Assembly (NCBI GenBank): GCA_047967505.1
Contig: CM106538.1
Length of the DNA: 64,000 nucleotides
Source of the DNA: Dipteris shenzhenensis
Lineage: Eukaryota > Polypodiophyta > Polypodiopsida > Gleicheniales
Direction: 5' to 3' (one strand)
The translations under genes and the position numbers were made by a program. The notes below the pieces were generated by a model, which saw only the letters and a program-made list of their open reading frames with translations, was not told where the DNA came from and did not search any database. Below, in pieces: positions 10,244 through 20,999 of this stretch; position 1 is the first letter of the stretch, and the number at the start of each line of letters is the position of its first letter.

Positions 10244-11568
10244 TTACAAAGTCAGGTAATACGAAACTATCTCCAAGCAAGTCCTCTCCAGGTCACCATC
10301 CTTACAGGCATCATAAATAGATTTCCTTAAGGAGGCTCTGAAGAACTCATAGGGCTAAGTGAACTATTGCAAATATGCCAGATTATGTGTAGTCCAAAAA
10401 GTCCAAAGAGTCCAGTATCGAACCCAATGAAGGAGAAGGGAGTAAGATCATATTGGAGTGGGACATCTGCCAAAAATCCAAAAAAGTCTCCCAAAGATGG
10501 TATTTGGGAAAGGAAGGCATAACATGTGAGAAATCCTTTGAATCAAAAGCCTAGAGCATGGGTAGAACCATAGAAGATGTGGTACTATCTTTGCTAGTGC
10601 TGAACATCGAAGACAGAGGCCGTGGTTGAAGCAATCTTTCATTTGACAAGAGTAACACCTACAGGCAGAGTACCTGTGATGCATTTCCAGAGGAAAAGCC
10701 TTTGCTTTAGAGGAAGCTTAATTTTCCATAAGGCATGCATAGTCTTGGTCTACCAAGCAAATGGTTTTTGCATATGCCACAGATTATTAGCAAAGTTGTG
10801 TATCCAAGGCCTTGGTAGTAGCCTATAAGTAATAATGGATGTGAGTTTACATAAAGGCATAGGACAAATGTTCAGCCTAGCAGGAGACAATGACCAATCA
10901 GCCAACCTATCACCCTATGAAAGAGGAGGAACAGGCAGAAAAGGTTGTAACATCTCCCTTATCTTTCGCCAAATAGGCCTGTGATGCATGCCTAATCCAT
11001 ATGCTGCCATAGCTTGGGATGTACCCCTGGTCATCCACCACATCATGTATCTGCCTGATATCCATTTTGCTCAAATTGTAGGTCTTAATAGGCTCTTGAC
11101 ATGCAAGTGGAGTGTCAAAAACAAGTGGAGTGTCAAAAACAGTACTCCAATATAAACTTTCTTGATGAAGAGAGTTGGCAATTGGATTGGGGGGGCCCAT
11201 TCAATGCGGGAAAGAACCTGCTTCCGATCAAGGATCAGAGCAGTAGCAAAAGGACACCCTGGAATCTTCCCCATAAACTTGCCAAGGAGTACGTCCCATA
11301 TGTCCACATCCCATTTACCATAAGCAGGTGTCATCATAGTCCTAGACATGTAAGCAAGCATTTGGGTCCATGGCTGTTCCTATAGTGAGAAGGTCAACAA
11401 CAGTGACATTTTACGAGACAAGGCATGTAGGTGCAAGTTGAGCACATTCAAGCCACCACTCTTTCGAGGAGAACATACATATTTCATTTTTAGTAATCAG
11501 AGAGCCTTCCTGGAGGACTTGGTTTTCCAAAGCAACTCCATTACTTGTGACATGTATGCTGATATCTC
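10244..11568 (-). pseudogene. LINE ORF2 C-terminal region
   Basis: Broken minus-strand frames continue downstream of the reverse transcriptase. One block reads MDIRQIHDVVDDQGYIPSYG. Further on lies a THLLWF-like block and a final FFRASLRKSIYDACKDGDLE stretch, ending at a stop at 10244-10246, about 26 bp before the poly(A) tract. The layout fits the region between RT and tail in plant L1 LINEs, where a zinc-knuckle-like zf-RVT domain often occurs; the Cys/His residues cannot be assigned with confidence. Several frameshifts are present. Confidence 0.65.
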
Positions 11569-13273
11569 CTAATATGTCCAATGCAACAAAGGCAAAAAGA
11601 ATTGAACATAAGCCATGACAATAGATTGCACTATTTTGAGATGAACATGAAGTGGCCGAGTGATAATTTCCAATCTACAACTTATCATAAAGTTTGCCAA
11701 ACACCCATTGAAGTTGTTGCTTCTTGGTAACCATCCATCTGATAGGATATCCCAGATGTCTGTTGACACTGCATGAGAATCCAATATCTCACCTGGCCAA
11801 AAAATTGCATGCCAATCAGTTTGTTTAAGGGCTATCAATTTTGATTTCTCCAAATTGACATGTATACCTGCTACCATTCCATACAGAGATAAAGAATCCA
11901 TGAGAAGTTGCAGCTCTTGTTGAGTGTTGTGCAGCATGAAAAAAGAGTCATCTGCATATGCCTGTGTTGCAAAAGTTTTTTGTCCTGGTAGCTGTAGTCC
12001 TTGCAGTCTCCCCTGAGTAGTAATATGATCCAAATAGAGGAGCAGAGGATGGGTGGCAATGGCATAAAGTAAAGCACTAAGGGGACATCCTTGTCTGATC
12101 GATTTGCCCAAATTCCATGGTTGAGATAAATGATTATCCAAAATGCATTGAGTAGAGGAATCAATGTACAGCCAATAAATTGCATGTACTACCTTGGGCC
12201 CAAAACCCATCCATGTCATTGTCTGTGCAATAAAATCCCATTGAACAGTATCAAAAGCTTTTCCTATATCCACCTATAGAATGAGGACATCTTGCTTTGT
12301 GTACTTGGTATACTCTATGGCTGTCATAGCATTTGCAATGTTATCATAGATCTGCCTTCTAGGCACAAATCCATAATGATGTGGATGGACATCATGTAAA
12401 AAATTATGCAGTCTATGAACCAACATTTTGGAGATAAATTTATAAATGATAGGCATAAGAGTAATTGGCCTCCAATCTGTCAGATGTTCACACAAAAGCC
12501 TCTTAGGGATGAGCTTGACAATTCCATGCCTACCAGGACGCAGGCATACAACACTGGCTGTCCCAAGCTGCATTAATCATGGCAAGAAGCACATGTTTGA
12601 GATCATCCCAGAAAGCCAAATAAAATTCTACAGTGATCCCATCCCATCCAGGAGATTTCCCTTTGCCAAGATGAAGCAATGCATCATGAAGTTCTTGAGC
12701 AGAAAATTGTTGCTCCAGAGGAAGTGCATGGTCCATTGTCAGGATTGGTTGTACCTGAGTTAGTAGGACTTCCTTGGCATCAATGATTGACTGAGTGGGG
12801 GTAGTAGGGGGAGCAAACATCCTTTGAAAATGGTCAAAACACTCTTGATCAAGTTCAGAGAGAGACTGTGTCCAAGTTCCATCTAATCTTCTCACTCTGA
12901 GATTGGAACTCTTCCGCCCATGTGCATGCAAACCTTGAAAAAAGGATTTAGAAGAACATCCTTTGTCTAACAGCAGCTTCATTCTTGCACGCACTTGCCA
13001 CTTATTGAGCTTTCTTTGATCATTCTCCTGGAGCAGGAACTGAAAATGTAGCATAGAATCTTTTTGGGTGTTAGTCAGAGGCTGAACATGAGAAAGCTCT
13101 GTAAGGTGTTGCAACTGTTGTTTGGCGTAGTGCACTTGCCTTCTCCAATCAGCCATGAAATTTTTGCCATAATCGTGAATAACATGCTGAGCACGGTACA
13201 CAAAGCCTTCCCATGCATAAGACATATCATGAGAAGCATGCACCTGGAGAGGAGCAATGGCATGGTGGATCAT
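11569..13273 (-). pseudogene. LINE ORF2 reverse transcriptase domain
   Basis: Order of motifs: a helical pre-RT segment, SPGWDGITVEFYLAFWDDL (block 0), KLIPKRLLCEHLTDWRPITL, GFVPRRQIYDNI, then DIGKAFDTVQWDF with the first catalytic Asp. These are followed by RQGCPLSALLYAIA and AYADDS with the catalytic Asp pair. This is a canonical non-LTR RT. An in-frame TAG falls just before DIGKAFDTV (about 12275), and a frameshift near 12550 separates block 0 from the following block. The catalytic residues are intact; the reading frame is not. Confidence 0.93.
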
Positions 13274-13327
13274 ATTCTTAAATATGCTGCATTAATATGT
13301 TTGAGACGGATGGTTTGTGCAGGCAGA

Positions 13328-14064
13328 TCATCTGTGGGGCAGACCAAAGCTAAGAGTCATCCACAACGGAGCATGATTTGAGAGTGACAATGAATGATCT
13401 AGAGTGAGTTTGAGAGTAAATTCGAAAAACTGTTGGGCATTGAATAAATACCATCTGTCCAACCTGGCCCAATAATTGTGCAAAGCATTGTGATGATAAG
13501 TGTAGCCAGGCATAGCATGCTCCAAAGTTAACCATAAATCCTCTGCTTTAGTCTTTGCCATAAGGTGAGCCCACTGTCTCTTTTCTATCTGAAGCATATG
13601 TGATCTGCTTGTGGTATCGTCCCTGGGCAAGGGGGCATTATTAAAATCTCCTCTAAGAAAGGCAACCGACGTCCATAGATAGGATGCAATAGATTCCCAC
13701 ATGGTAGTCCTTATTGTAGAAGACTGAGAGGCATATACACCTGTAAATTCCCCGCAAATTCATAGATTTCTCCTTGGATACATGTCTGTATAACTATCCA
13801 TCTGCCAAGAGGATCATTGAAGGCAAGCACAGGCTATAAATCATGGCGGATCAACATGCAAATGCCCGAGAAATCCTTAGTACCCACATAAAAGATATCA
13901 TAGCCCCCAAAAAAACTAGCATGACTAGCCATGGAATGTTGATTATGCTCCTGTAAGCAGAGAACATCTGGCTGCCTAGTCAATACATAATTCCAAAGTA
14001 GCCTCCACTTAGAAGGATTGCAGAGACCTTGCACATTGAAAGTAATAGTATGAAACATAGGAGT
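13328..14064 (-). pseudogene. LINE ORF2 apurinic-like endonuclease domain
   Basis: ORF2 probably begins at 14064 (MFHTITFNVQGL), directly after ORF1. Visible endonuclease motifs are the N-terminal TFNVQGLCNPSKW, LCLQEH (metal-binding Glu), GDFN, and LSNHAPLW, the Ser/Asn-His end motif in place of the usual SDH. A TAG at about 13834 and a frameshift near 13745 interrupt the domain between the QEH and GDFN blocks. Confidence 0.88.
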
Positions 14065-14193
14065 ATATACAAGAATTAGAAACCCAGAATATACAGACAT
14101 AAAAGTCTATGCATCTACCATCATAGGCTGCAGCCCTTCTTTTTCAATGTGAAAGGCCAATGCATCTTCTGACTCACAAAGTGGAATTTTTTT

Positions 14194-14915
14194 TTAAAGG
14201 ATTGCAGCCCAGTTTTGAAGGATTGGGGAGGGGGTTGAAGTGGAGGCTTGACCAAGGGTAGGGGCTGTCGCATCCCAGTGTCGAGACTCAAGAGGCCCCT
14301 GCCTCAAAACTTTCTTGGGCTGGTGGAAATTATCATTATCAATATTCTTGGCTTTCTCCTTGCCTTTATCTTTCCCTCTTTCTGTTACAGGCATCTGTGC
14401 AATCAATTTACCATTCTTGGCAACATTCTTATCGATGTTCTTCAGCGGAGGATTATCTTGCTTTTGAGCGGGCTGATTCTATGAAGGGGGAATGGCAAAA
14501 GATGGGGGAGGATGCAATACAGTAGGACCCTTAGAAGGCACATGGCCAAAATTGTGGCATGAAAAGCAAGCACCTGCAAAGGTTTCCCATTTCAGTTCAA
14601 AATACACAATACACAATGCACTTGTTTAATTGGCAGTCCTTCAACCTCCACTGCAATGGAGGGAGGAGTGGGGATATCTGTGTCCCACAATACACAAAAC
14701 TTGTTTTGATTTCTTGCATGACAGGGTGGGCAAATCACTTGGCCCAAGGCTACTGCCAATGCAGGTAGTTCATGTCTCATGTAGTCTGGAAAATTGACCA
14801 CCTCCACCCAGACTCGACAATGGTGTCGAACAAGGCTTTGATAATCTTTGTTTGGTGACCATGGCATGGCATAAACCATCTGTCTACCATAAAATAGACG
14901 GGACAACTTAAGCAA
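14194..14915 (-). pseudogene. LINE ORF1, distal part
   Basis: Continues ORF1 from the other side of the inserted element. It begins with LKLSRLFYGRQMVYAMPW, then VRHHCRVWVEVVNFP, resembling the DUF4283 module of plant LINE ORF1 proteins. After a frameshift near 14600 it reads into a zinc knuckle CFSCHNFGHVPSKG, in which the final Cys of the CX2CX4HX4C motif is Gly (GGT). A basic Lys-rich tail follows (ERGKDKGKEKAKN). The gene ends shortly before ORF2. Confidence 0.8.
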
Positions 14916-15290
14916 CACAATAAGACAAAGCACCTACAGAGGCGCACACAGACACGTTTACTCAACTAAAAAAAAACTTACGGGCACGTCTATTTGCACG
15001 TCTACTCGTGCGTCTACAGACTCATGTCTAAAGGCGCATCTATAGAGCAGACAGACGTGCCTATAGACATGCATATAGATGCGTAACTAGACGCTCTCTT
15101 AGAAAATTTAAAAAACAAAAAGATGCATCCTTAAACACGTTTATAGATGCATTTATAGATGCGCTTATAGACGCGTTTGTAGACACGCAAATAGATGCCC
15201 CTCGAACAGACAGATGCATATATAGACGCGTTTATAGATGCCTTGATAGACGAGCTACACAATATTTTTTAAATTTTGTGTGCTTGAACA
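14916..15290. repeat. Type A end and subterminal motif array of outer element
   Basis: About 25 degenerate CGTCTATA/TATAGACG units in both orientations. The first 75 bp align with the ends at 4222 and 19989. The motif density drops sharply beyond 15270. Confidence 0.82.
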
Positions 15291-15690
15291 GAATGCTGTG
15301 TATGATGTGTATGCTATGTAGTTACAGGAATCCCATTTCCACATTGTGTAATTCAATTCTTCCAGCCAACTGCATTTTAATTAGCACTCTTACAAGCACA
15401 TCTATAGCCGACAATTACAATTCCAAATAAAAAATTACAACTCCAAAACGTTTAGTTCACAAGGCATTAATTGATAGAACGTTGCACAAGAAAATTGAAA
15501 GACAAAAATAAAAAGAGTGTATATTAATTCATAGCTCAAAAAGTGCTTGTATGTACATATAGCACAAAGCTAAGCCACGTCTTGTGGCTTCAAGTACCAA
15601 AAATAAGAGGAGTGTATATAAAAGAGGCACGAAGCCAAGCTAGTGGCTTTAAGTACAAAAAAGAGTAGCTAGCACTACTTCTACGACTAA
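15290..15690 (-). other. 3' untranslated part of the outer element's second gene
   Basis: AT-rich, with no frame. It is homologous (reversed) to 19345-19660 of the inner element, including a duplicated 'gaagccac/aagccact' motif and a shared C-terminal flank. This supports its reading as the 3' end of the second gene. Confidence 0.55.
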
Positions 15691-15696
15691 TCTAAG

Positions 15697-15786
15697 TTCT
15701 CCACTTCCTTGCTCCCTTCTATGCTCCCTTCTGTGCTCCTTCTCTGCCTCCTTCCTCGTCTTCTTCCTCATCTTCTTGTGTAGGGT
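15697..15786 (-). pseudogene. Last exon of second gene, acidic tail (outer copy)
   Basis: Encodes QEDEEEDEEGGREG, a strongly acidic C-terminal tail, after an AG acceptor. The inner element has the same exon at 19230-19343, there preceded by a clean TATAG acceptor and longer before its stop. Confidence 0.6.
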
Positions 15787-15851
15787 CTTGTAAACAAGGG
15801 ACAACATATATCAATGTATGAAAAATCAAATCTTTACTTATAATATTGACA

Positions 15852-16052
15852 TTATTTAGTTACTTTCAAAAATACCTCGGGGGGCGCTCCAGTAGCCCGG
15901 ATATACTGCTCCTTAGTAATCAACCCGTTATTATAGAAGTGCCTCCATGTATCTCCTCTATGATGGTGGCGGTGGTAGGCTGTCTCGACAAGAGTAGGGT
16001 ACTTGCCCATGATATCAAGCTGCAAGATGACACAATTTGCGGAGGGGTTAGT
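15852..16052 (-). pseudogene. Second gene, penultimate exon (outer copy)
   Basis: Follows a TTGCAG acceptor (minus strand) and encodes LDIMGKYPTLVETAYHRHHH, then RGDTWRHFYNNGLITKEQY and IRATGAPPEVF. It matches 3802-3963 of copy 1. This block recurs in the C-terminal half of the second gene in every copy seen, and its function is unknown. The upstream exon ends at 16106-16123, where the inner element inserted. Confidence 0.68.
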
Positions 16053-16123
16053 ACAAAGAAACAACCTCTTAATAAACTACATAAACAATATAATTTGAGA
16101 TCGATACCTACAAATTGGGCCTC

Positions 16124-16400
16124 CACAACAACACAAAGTAATTATAGACGTGCTTGATAGACATGCAAAATAGTGGGTGCATCTATAGGCATTGCTTGAA
16201 TAGAGAAATAACACGTCTAACAGCTCGTCTATTTGCGTGTATATTAACACGTCTATTTGCATGTCTACACTGAGAAAATACGAGCTCGTCTAACATTGTG
16301 TTTATCAACGTGTCTATTTGTGCATGTATTAGTGCGTCTATTAGCACGTTTACACTGGGAATTAGACACGTATTGAGACGCATATTTAGATGCAAAACAG
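16124..16400. repeat. Type B end and subterminal array of inner element
   Basis: CGTCTATT/TAGACG units in both orientations. The first ~45 bp align with the reversed right end of the outer element (23983 inward), including a shared 'gcaaaatag' segment. Confidence 0.8.
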
Positions 16401-16582
16401 AGAATACAGAAAGTGAGATTTTGGTATATATCATTGCTTTCCAAACATTGCCCATGATTACCAAAGCACATAATTTTAACAAAAACATCAATGCTTTTTT
16501 GCAAGCCCACATATACAAGAATTAAGTGAGGTGAGGAGAATGAGACAATATGTAACATAGTTTTGCCAATATCAATGATGGG

Positions 16583-16945
16583 CTACGGTCCAATCTCATC
16601 CTCAATGAGATCAACCCTTGCCAATCTATCTACTTCAAAATCCAAACAAGTGTTTAGATCTACAAATACATTCAACCCACTACTACTTGTGCTACTCATG
16701 TGCTCATCGAAATCAGCATCACCAATGGTAGGCTCGTCCTCACAGGTTATGGCCTCAATATCTGTATCTCCTATCTCATGATCATCCTCCTCTCTCGTAT
16801 CATGGTCATCATCACGTCCATGGCCATGATCATCCTCCATATGCTCCATATTAGTAAATGTACTATACATCACTTTGGAATGTGGCATAATAGGTATGAC
16901 ATGCCACCATCTATTATTATCCACCATTGGTTGATAAACAATCTA
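16583..16945 (-). pseudogene. Transposase C-terminal exon, inner copy (end of DUF4216 plus acidic tail)
   Basis: Opens after a TTAG acceptor, reads VYQPMVDNNRWWHVIPIMP, then a low-complexity acidic/His segment (DDHGHGRDDDHDTREEDD) and ends with LARVDLIEDEIGP and a stop. The paired Trp near a Val/Ile-rich strand is typical of the end of DUF4216, a C-terminal module of plant CACTA transposases. The outer copy is at 23183-23530. Confidence 0.75.
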
Positions 16946-17029
16946 ATTCAAACACAAATATAATCATGTTATTTTCCTTGCATCAAATATTTAAAAGCGA
17001 GTATTTTTATATGTGTGCACAGTACCTAT

Positions 17030-17362
17030 TCACATTGTTGCGGTAGTGCTAGTGTGTACTTTCTACTTTGCCAAAACTTTGTGGAGTCAATAGCTACAAA
17101 GCCACTTGCATGGCGTTTGATTGTTGCATTAGGGTCTCTTTCCACCATGTCCTTAAACCACTTTACATCCAAAACATACACAAAGAAGCGTCAAAAGTCA
17201 AGCTTAATAATATCTTGGATTATGCCACAATAATCATCCATGGCTCCATTGGCTCCCTCAAAGCTAGTAATGATGCTGCAATCTTGTGTGTTTCTCTTAT
17301 CATCAATCCATTGTGTTCGAAAATGCTTGCCCTCACACAATATAGCATTGAACATAGTGCAC
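17030..17362 (-). pseudogene. Transposase DUF4216 exon, inner copy
   Basis: A translated block with CEGKHFRTQWIDDKRNTQD, CGIIQDIIKLDF, VLDVKWFKDMV and SRKYTLALPQQC follows the DUF4216 pattern (GxIxxIxxLDY, FxCxWF, and a hydrophobic 'P-x-A-x-Q-V' run). A single TGA interrupts LDF-RFF at about 17188. With the exon at 16583-16945 it makes a nearly complete domain. Confidence 0.75.
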
Positions 17363-17439
17363 TACATCAAGAAAAAATCAATTAAATAAGCAATCTAAAT
17401 TATTGAAAGCTCCTAACTTATGCATAACATTTTATATAC

Positions 17440-18130
17440 CGACCTTGCTCATGCATCCCCTAGCATACTCCCATTCTTTCATTGTGATATGCATCCCCTC
17501 GTCTTTCTCTGCTTTCTCCATTTCATCAAGTAGCTAATCCAATGAATATCCTTTGGAAGTGCTCTTAGATATTGAGGGTATGGTACACGAGATCCGTGGT
17601 GTGTACGAAAGAGGGCCCTTTCTTCTTGTCTTCTTACCTTTGCACCCTCGTATCTTGTCACCCATCTTTTCATCACATCACTATTAACCACGCAATAGAG
17701 GTTGATACTATTACGCAACTTCGTGTCTATTACTTTGTTGCGTTCTTTCCCTTGAGGCACAATAGATGTCATCCTTAGGTCTTCATCATCTCTCCATAGT
17801 CGTGGGAGAGAGCTATCCACATCAACAAGAAACTCAGAAATATATACAAGTGACTCTTGTACCAACCAACCCTCAGCCATGCTACCTTTGGGTCTTGCAT
17901 TTTGTCTCACGAAGCCCTTCAAGGTCTTCATGAAGCGCTCGAGGAAGAACAACCATCGTGCATGTATAGTACTGCATATAGCAATCTCATCCACCAAATG
18001 CACTATAAGATGTAGTTGGCTTGTGAGAATAGAACGTGGAAATGTCTCCTCCACTAAACAAACCACCTCCACTGACATAACTCAAGCATTCTCAAGCATG
18101 GTGGGATCTATTTCCTTTGAGCTCACATAC
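17440..18130 (-). pseudogene. Transposase DUF4218 exon, inner copy
   Basis: Starts after an AG acceptor at 18130 and carries VVCLVEETFPRSILTSQLHLIVHLVDEIAICSTIHARWLFFLERFMKTLKGFVRQNARPKGS-type text. Its key features are HLIVHL, RWLFFLERFMKTLK and ARPKGSMAEG, which define the DUF4218 module downstream of the Tnp2 catalytic domain. A TGA (from CGA in the outer copy) lies just upstream of MSVEVV. A frameshift near 17535 precedes a final KEWEYARGCMSK segment and donor. Confidence 0.85.
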
Positions 18131-18315
18131 CTAGAAATGAAAAAGTACACCATATTAGCAATATGAACACCTTGCATGGAGCATTGAGACGCATCATATT
18201 TTGTATCATGTAAAGTACCTCACAAGCTCGTCCATCTTGTAAATACAATCTTTCACGTCATTCGATGCACTACGTGAAATGCTAGTAGGTAGTATGAACT
18301 GAACCCACGAGGAGG

Positions 18316-18629
18316 TGGTTGATTAGTTGCTCTGCAATGGATTTGCACTTGAACATATGTTGGATGCGAGGGATTATGGGAAAACGTTACAGAACCTTAC
18401 GAGGCACGTCCAAAGTTTTGAGATCTGCTCTATATCTTGCCTCTCCACAAGTAGGGCACTCTCTTGCATCCTTATGTAGTCCATGAAACAAAACGCAATC
18501 GTTGACGCGAGGTTGACGCATGCATGGATGCGCTTGTAATCTAATCCTCCAAGAGAGGTCACATGTTGTCTTGCCATATCTCTTGAGGTTGGTAATTTAT
18601 TCTCCCTTGGAAGCATTTTACACAATAGC
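18316..18629 (-). pseudogene. Tnp2 exon 3, inner copy
   Basis: Same start (G then CTA TTG TGT) and motif order as 726-1108: KMLPRENKLP, DYKRIHACVN, a Cys-pair region and the FPxxPRIQHMF block. A short duplication or insertion around 18502 breaks the frame in the zinc motif. After CKSIAE it jumps at about 18316 to a segment that normally precedes DUF4218 (18200-18315, with ASNDVKDCIYKMDELV). The Tnp2 catalytic core is therefore deleted here. Confidence 0.82.
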
Positions 18630-18722
18630 CTGCACATGAAGACCATAAATGAGGAAAAGCATTCAAGTAATTGACGCACTAGCATAATTCACCATGTTTG
18701 CAAAATAGACTTCAAAGCTTAC

Positions 18723-19089
18723 TTGAGTAATGCATTCAAACTTGCATTGCTCCATCCATAGATGGTTTGCAAGTTTAGTAACTCAAGGGAGGCACGTAGA
18801 ACAGAGAATGTGCACCCCTCAAACAGTGGAGTCGATGCTGCAGTAAAAAGATCATCCTGCTCCCTCCCTGCTCCATGCTATAATCCCTCCCTTGACGGAC
18901 ATATAAATCCCGCACCATATCATCAAACACCTCCTCCTCCACGGCTTCATGAGGTAATGGTGGAGGGCTACTATAACCATCACTCCATGCATCCGTAATA
19001 GTCCCTCCTGAAGATCCCACCTCATATCGTCGACGCTTCGCCTCCTCACGGTGAGCATAGGGCAACATATGCAGGTGTGGCACTTCATC
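18723..19089 (-). pseudogene. Transposase exon 2, inner copy
   Basis: Opens DEVPHLHMLPYAHREEA after a GATACAG acceptor. It has the PPPLPHEAVEEEVFDDMV linker and ends at a GTAAGC donor. It is close to 1202-1563 of copy 1, with a small deletion in the YVRQ-GRD segment and a frameshift near 18870. Confidence 0.8.
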
Positions 19090-19173
19090 CTGTATCAAAT
19101 TAAAACAGGATCATAACTCAAACATATGAACACCCATAGGTATCTCAATCAACCTTAACTCTTTAACACTTAC

Positions 19174-19200
19174 CATGTTTACGGTCGCATCCCATTCATA
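19174..19200 (-). pseudogene. Remnant of transposase exon 1 fused to second-gene sequence
   Basis: Only the last codons of exon 1 (YEWDATVNM) and its GTAAGT donor survive. At about 19197 the sequence switches to the penultimate intron of the oppositely oriented second gene, with a 3-bp microhomology (TTC). This marks a single internal deletion of roughly 2-3 kb. Confidence 0.8.
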
Positions 19201-19229
19201 CATTGATATATGTTGTCCCTTATTTATAG

Positions 19230-19343
19230 GTCCCTGCACAAGAAGACGAGGAAGAAGACGAGGAAGGAGGCAGAGAAGGGAGCACAAAAGGGAGCGCAAA
19301 AGGGAGCGTGGAAGGGAGCGAGGACATGGAGAACATAGATTAG
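19230..19343 (+). pseudogene. Last exon of second gene, acidic tail (inner copy)
   Basis: After a TATAG acceptor the frame VPAQEDEEEDEEGG continues through a GS-rich repeat to a TAG at 19341-19343. It is the only surviving coding piece of the second gene in this copy, orphaned by the internal deletion. Confidence 0.65.
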
Positions 19344-19639
19344 TCATAGAAGTAGTGCTAGCTACTCTTTTTTGTACTTAAAGCCACTGGCTTGGCTTCG
19401 TGCCTCTTGTATATACGCTCTTATTTTTTGTACTTGAAGCCACATGATGTGGCTTAGCTTCGTGCTATATGTACATACAAGCACTTTTTGAGCTTTCAAT
19501 TTTATTGCGTTTTGGAGTTGTAATGTTTTATTTGGAATTGTAATTAAAATGCGGTTGGCTGTAAGAATTGAATAACACAATGTGGAAATGGGATTCTTGT
19601 AACTATATAGCATACACAACATACACAGCATCCTGTAAA

Positions 19640-19989
19640 TTAAAAAATATATATTATGTAGCGCGTCTATCAGTGCGTCTATAAACGCGTCTATATACGC
19701 ATCTGTCTGTTCGAGAAGCATCTATTTGCACGTCTATAAACACGTCTATAAGACCGTTTATAAATATGTCTATACACGCATTTAACGATGCGTCTATTTG
19801 TCTTTTAAATTTTTTAGCAGAACGTCTATTTACACATCTAGATGCGTGTCTATCTACTATATAGATGTGCTATTAGACGCGGGTCTCTAGACACGGAAAT
19901 AGACACGCAAATAGATGCACCCATAAGTTTTCTTTTTAGTTCAGTAAACGCGTCTATGTGCACGTCTGTGGGTGCTTTGTCTTGTTGTG
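19640..19989. repeat. Type A end and subterminal array of inner element
   Basis: The clearest version of the ~12-bp array: successive CGTCTATAAAC-like units between 19660 and 19800, then more diverged units to the terminus at 19989. Confidence 0.83.
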
Positions 19990-19992
19990 CTC

Positions 19993-20983
19993 CCATGATT
20001 CAACACCCCCTGCCCCAAAATGCACGCTTCCATATTGCTCCATTTGGATCCTTCGTGCCTCCATGTGCTGCAGACTAGGTTCCTCCTTCGCTGACTTCAT
20101 TGCTTTCTTCCACTCACGCTTGTGAGCGGTGTGGGATGGGCCCCTTGGTGGTTGACCTCCCTCGAGCCTGGCAAGCTCCGCTAGTGCCTGCCTCTTAAGC
20201 GAAGATCTTTTATTGCCAAGTATCATAACAATCTTTGACTTGGCCCATTTATCTGTGAACTGAACATTGGGGGGGTTAGGATACCTAGAGCGACCAGCAG
20301 CGAGGGTCTCATCAGCCAACCTCTTTGGATGGTCTTTGTAGTGAATAAAGCAATCTTTGTAATTGTTAGCAATTACAGAGTGCATGAAGGCCATGATGTC
20401 CTTCCCCTATGCATCCATCAAGATGCCTCCTGTCTGAGTGATGTCATAGAAGATCGTATCCGGAGGCACATCTAAATCATCTGAATCATCCTCATCCCCA
20501 CCACCACCCCTCCCAAAGCACTGTGCCGTGCATCCCCCACCGTTCTCCCTACTACTACGCCTTCTACTGTGTCGAGCTAGTACGCTGGCTAGTCGTAGCT
20601 AGAGAAGCGACTCTCGATTGCATAGGACTACGTGGACCACTCATTGCTGGAGCACCGAGTCTCGACTGCACGGGAGTACGCCGATGGCTCTACGAGGCAG
20701 AAGGGCCTCCTGAAGGCATCGGGGAAGGGGCATAGGATGGCATGGGGGAAGGGGCTTGGCTGTGTAGCCGGTTGGGTTGTGTTGACTCCGCTGGGGTAAT
20801 CTCAGCTGGTGTGGGGTTGGGGTAGTTTGAAGTCTGTAGTGCCGACTCCTGGGGGGTGTTTAGAGTACCAGTCATGTAGCTATATAACTCCCCAGGTTTG
20901 GGAGGGTGCCCCAAAAGGTTATATAACTCCCGAAAGATGGTCTCCCGAAGATCAGGTGAGCCTGAAGAGCTTCTTGGCCACAT
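19993..20983 (-). pseudogene. TnpA-like second gene, main exon (outer copy)
   Basis: Starts at 20983 with MWPRSSSGSPDLRETIFREL and LYNLLGHPPKPGELYSYM, then a Pro/Ser/Gln-rich linker with stop TAG at about 20692 (Gln in copy 1). Next come the FYDITQTGG region and a long open part ANNYKDCFIHYKDHPKRLAD, FTDKWAKSKIVMILGNKRSS and AHKREWKKAMKSAKEE, with ARRIQMEQYGSVHFGAGG at the end. The Trp/Lys-rich, Arg-rich layout fits a CACTA DNA-binding second protein (Transposase_24-like), an inference. The inner element interrupts it at 19990, in the codons after GVES. Confidence 0.7.
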
Positions 20984-20999
20984 GATGAACTGGAAAAAA

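Larger units (their letters stand above)
16124..19989 (+). mobile_element. CACTA-like element, family 1, copy 3 (inner), nested in copy 2
   Basis: Left end CACAACAACACAAAGTA at 16124. The right end at 19989, read inward, is CACAACAAGACAAAGCA. Both are flanked by CTC (16121-16123 and 19990-19992). The uninterrupted equivalent of the target exists at about 3685-3705 in copy 1, giving independent proof of the junction. The element is 3,866 bp and lies in the opposite orientation to its host. An internal deletion removed the central promoter and most of the second gene. Confidence 0.95.

Noticed and set aside
17359-17376. CACTACATCAAGAAAAAA resembling a classical CACTA terminus
   Set aside because: It lies in a transposase intron, has no inverted partner at a suitable distance and no flanking duplication.
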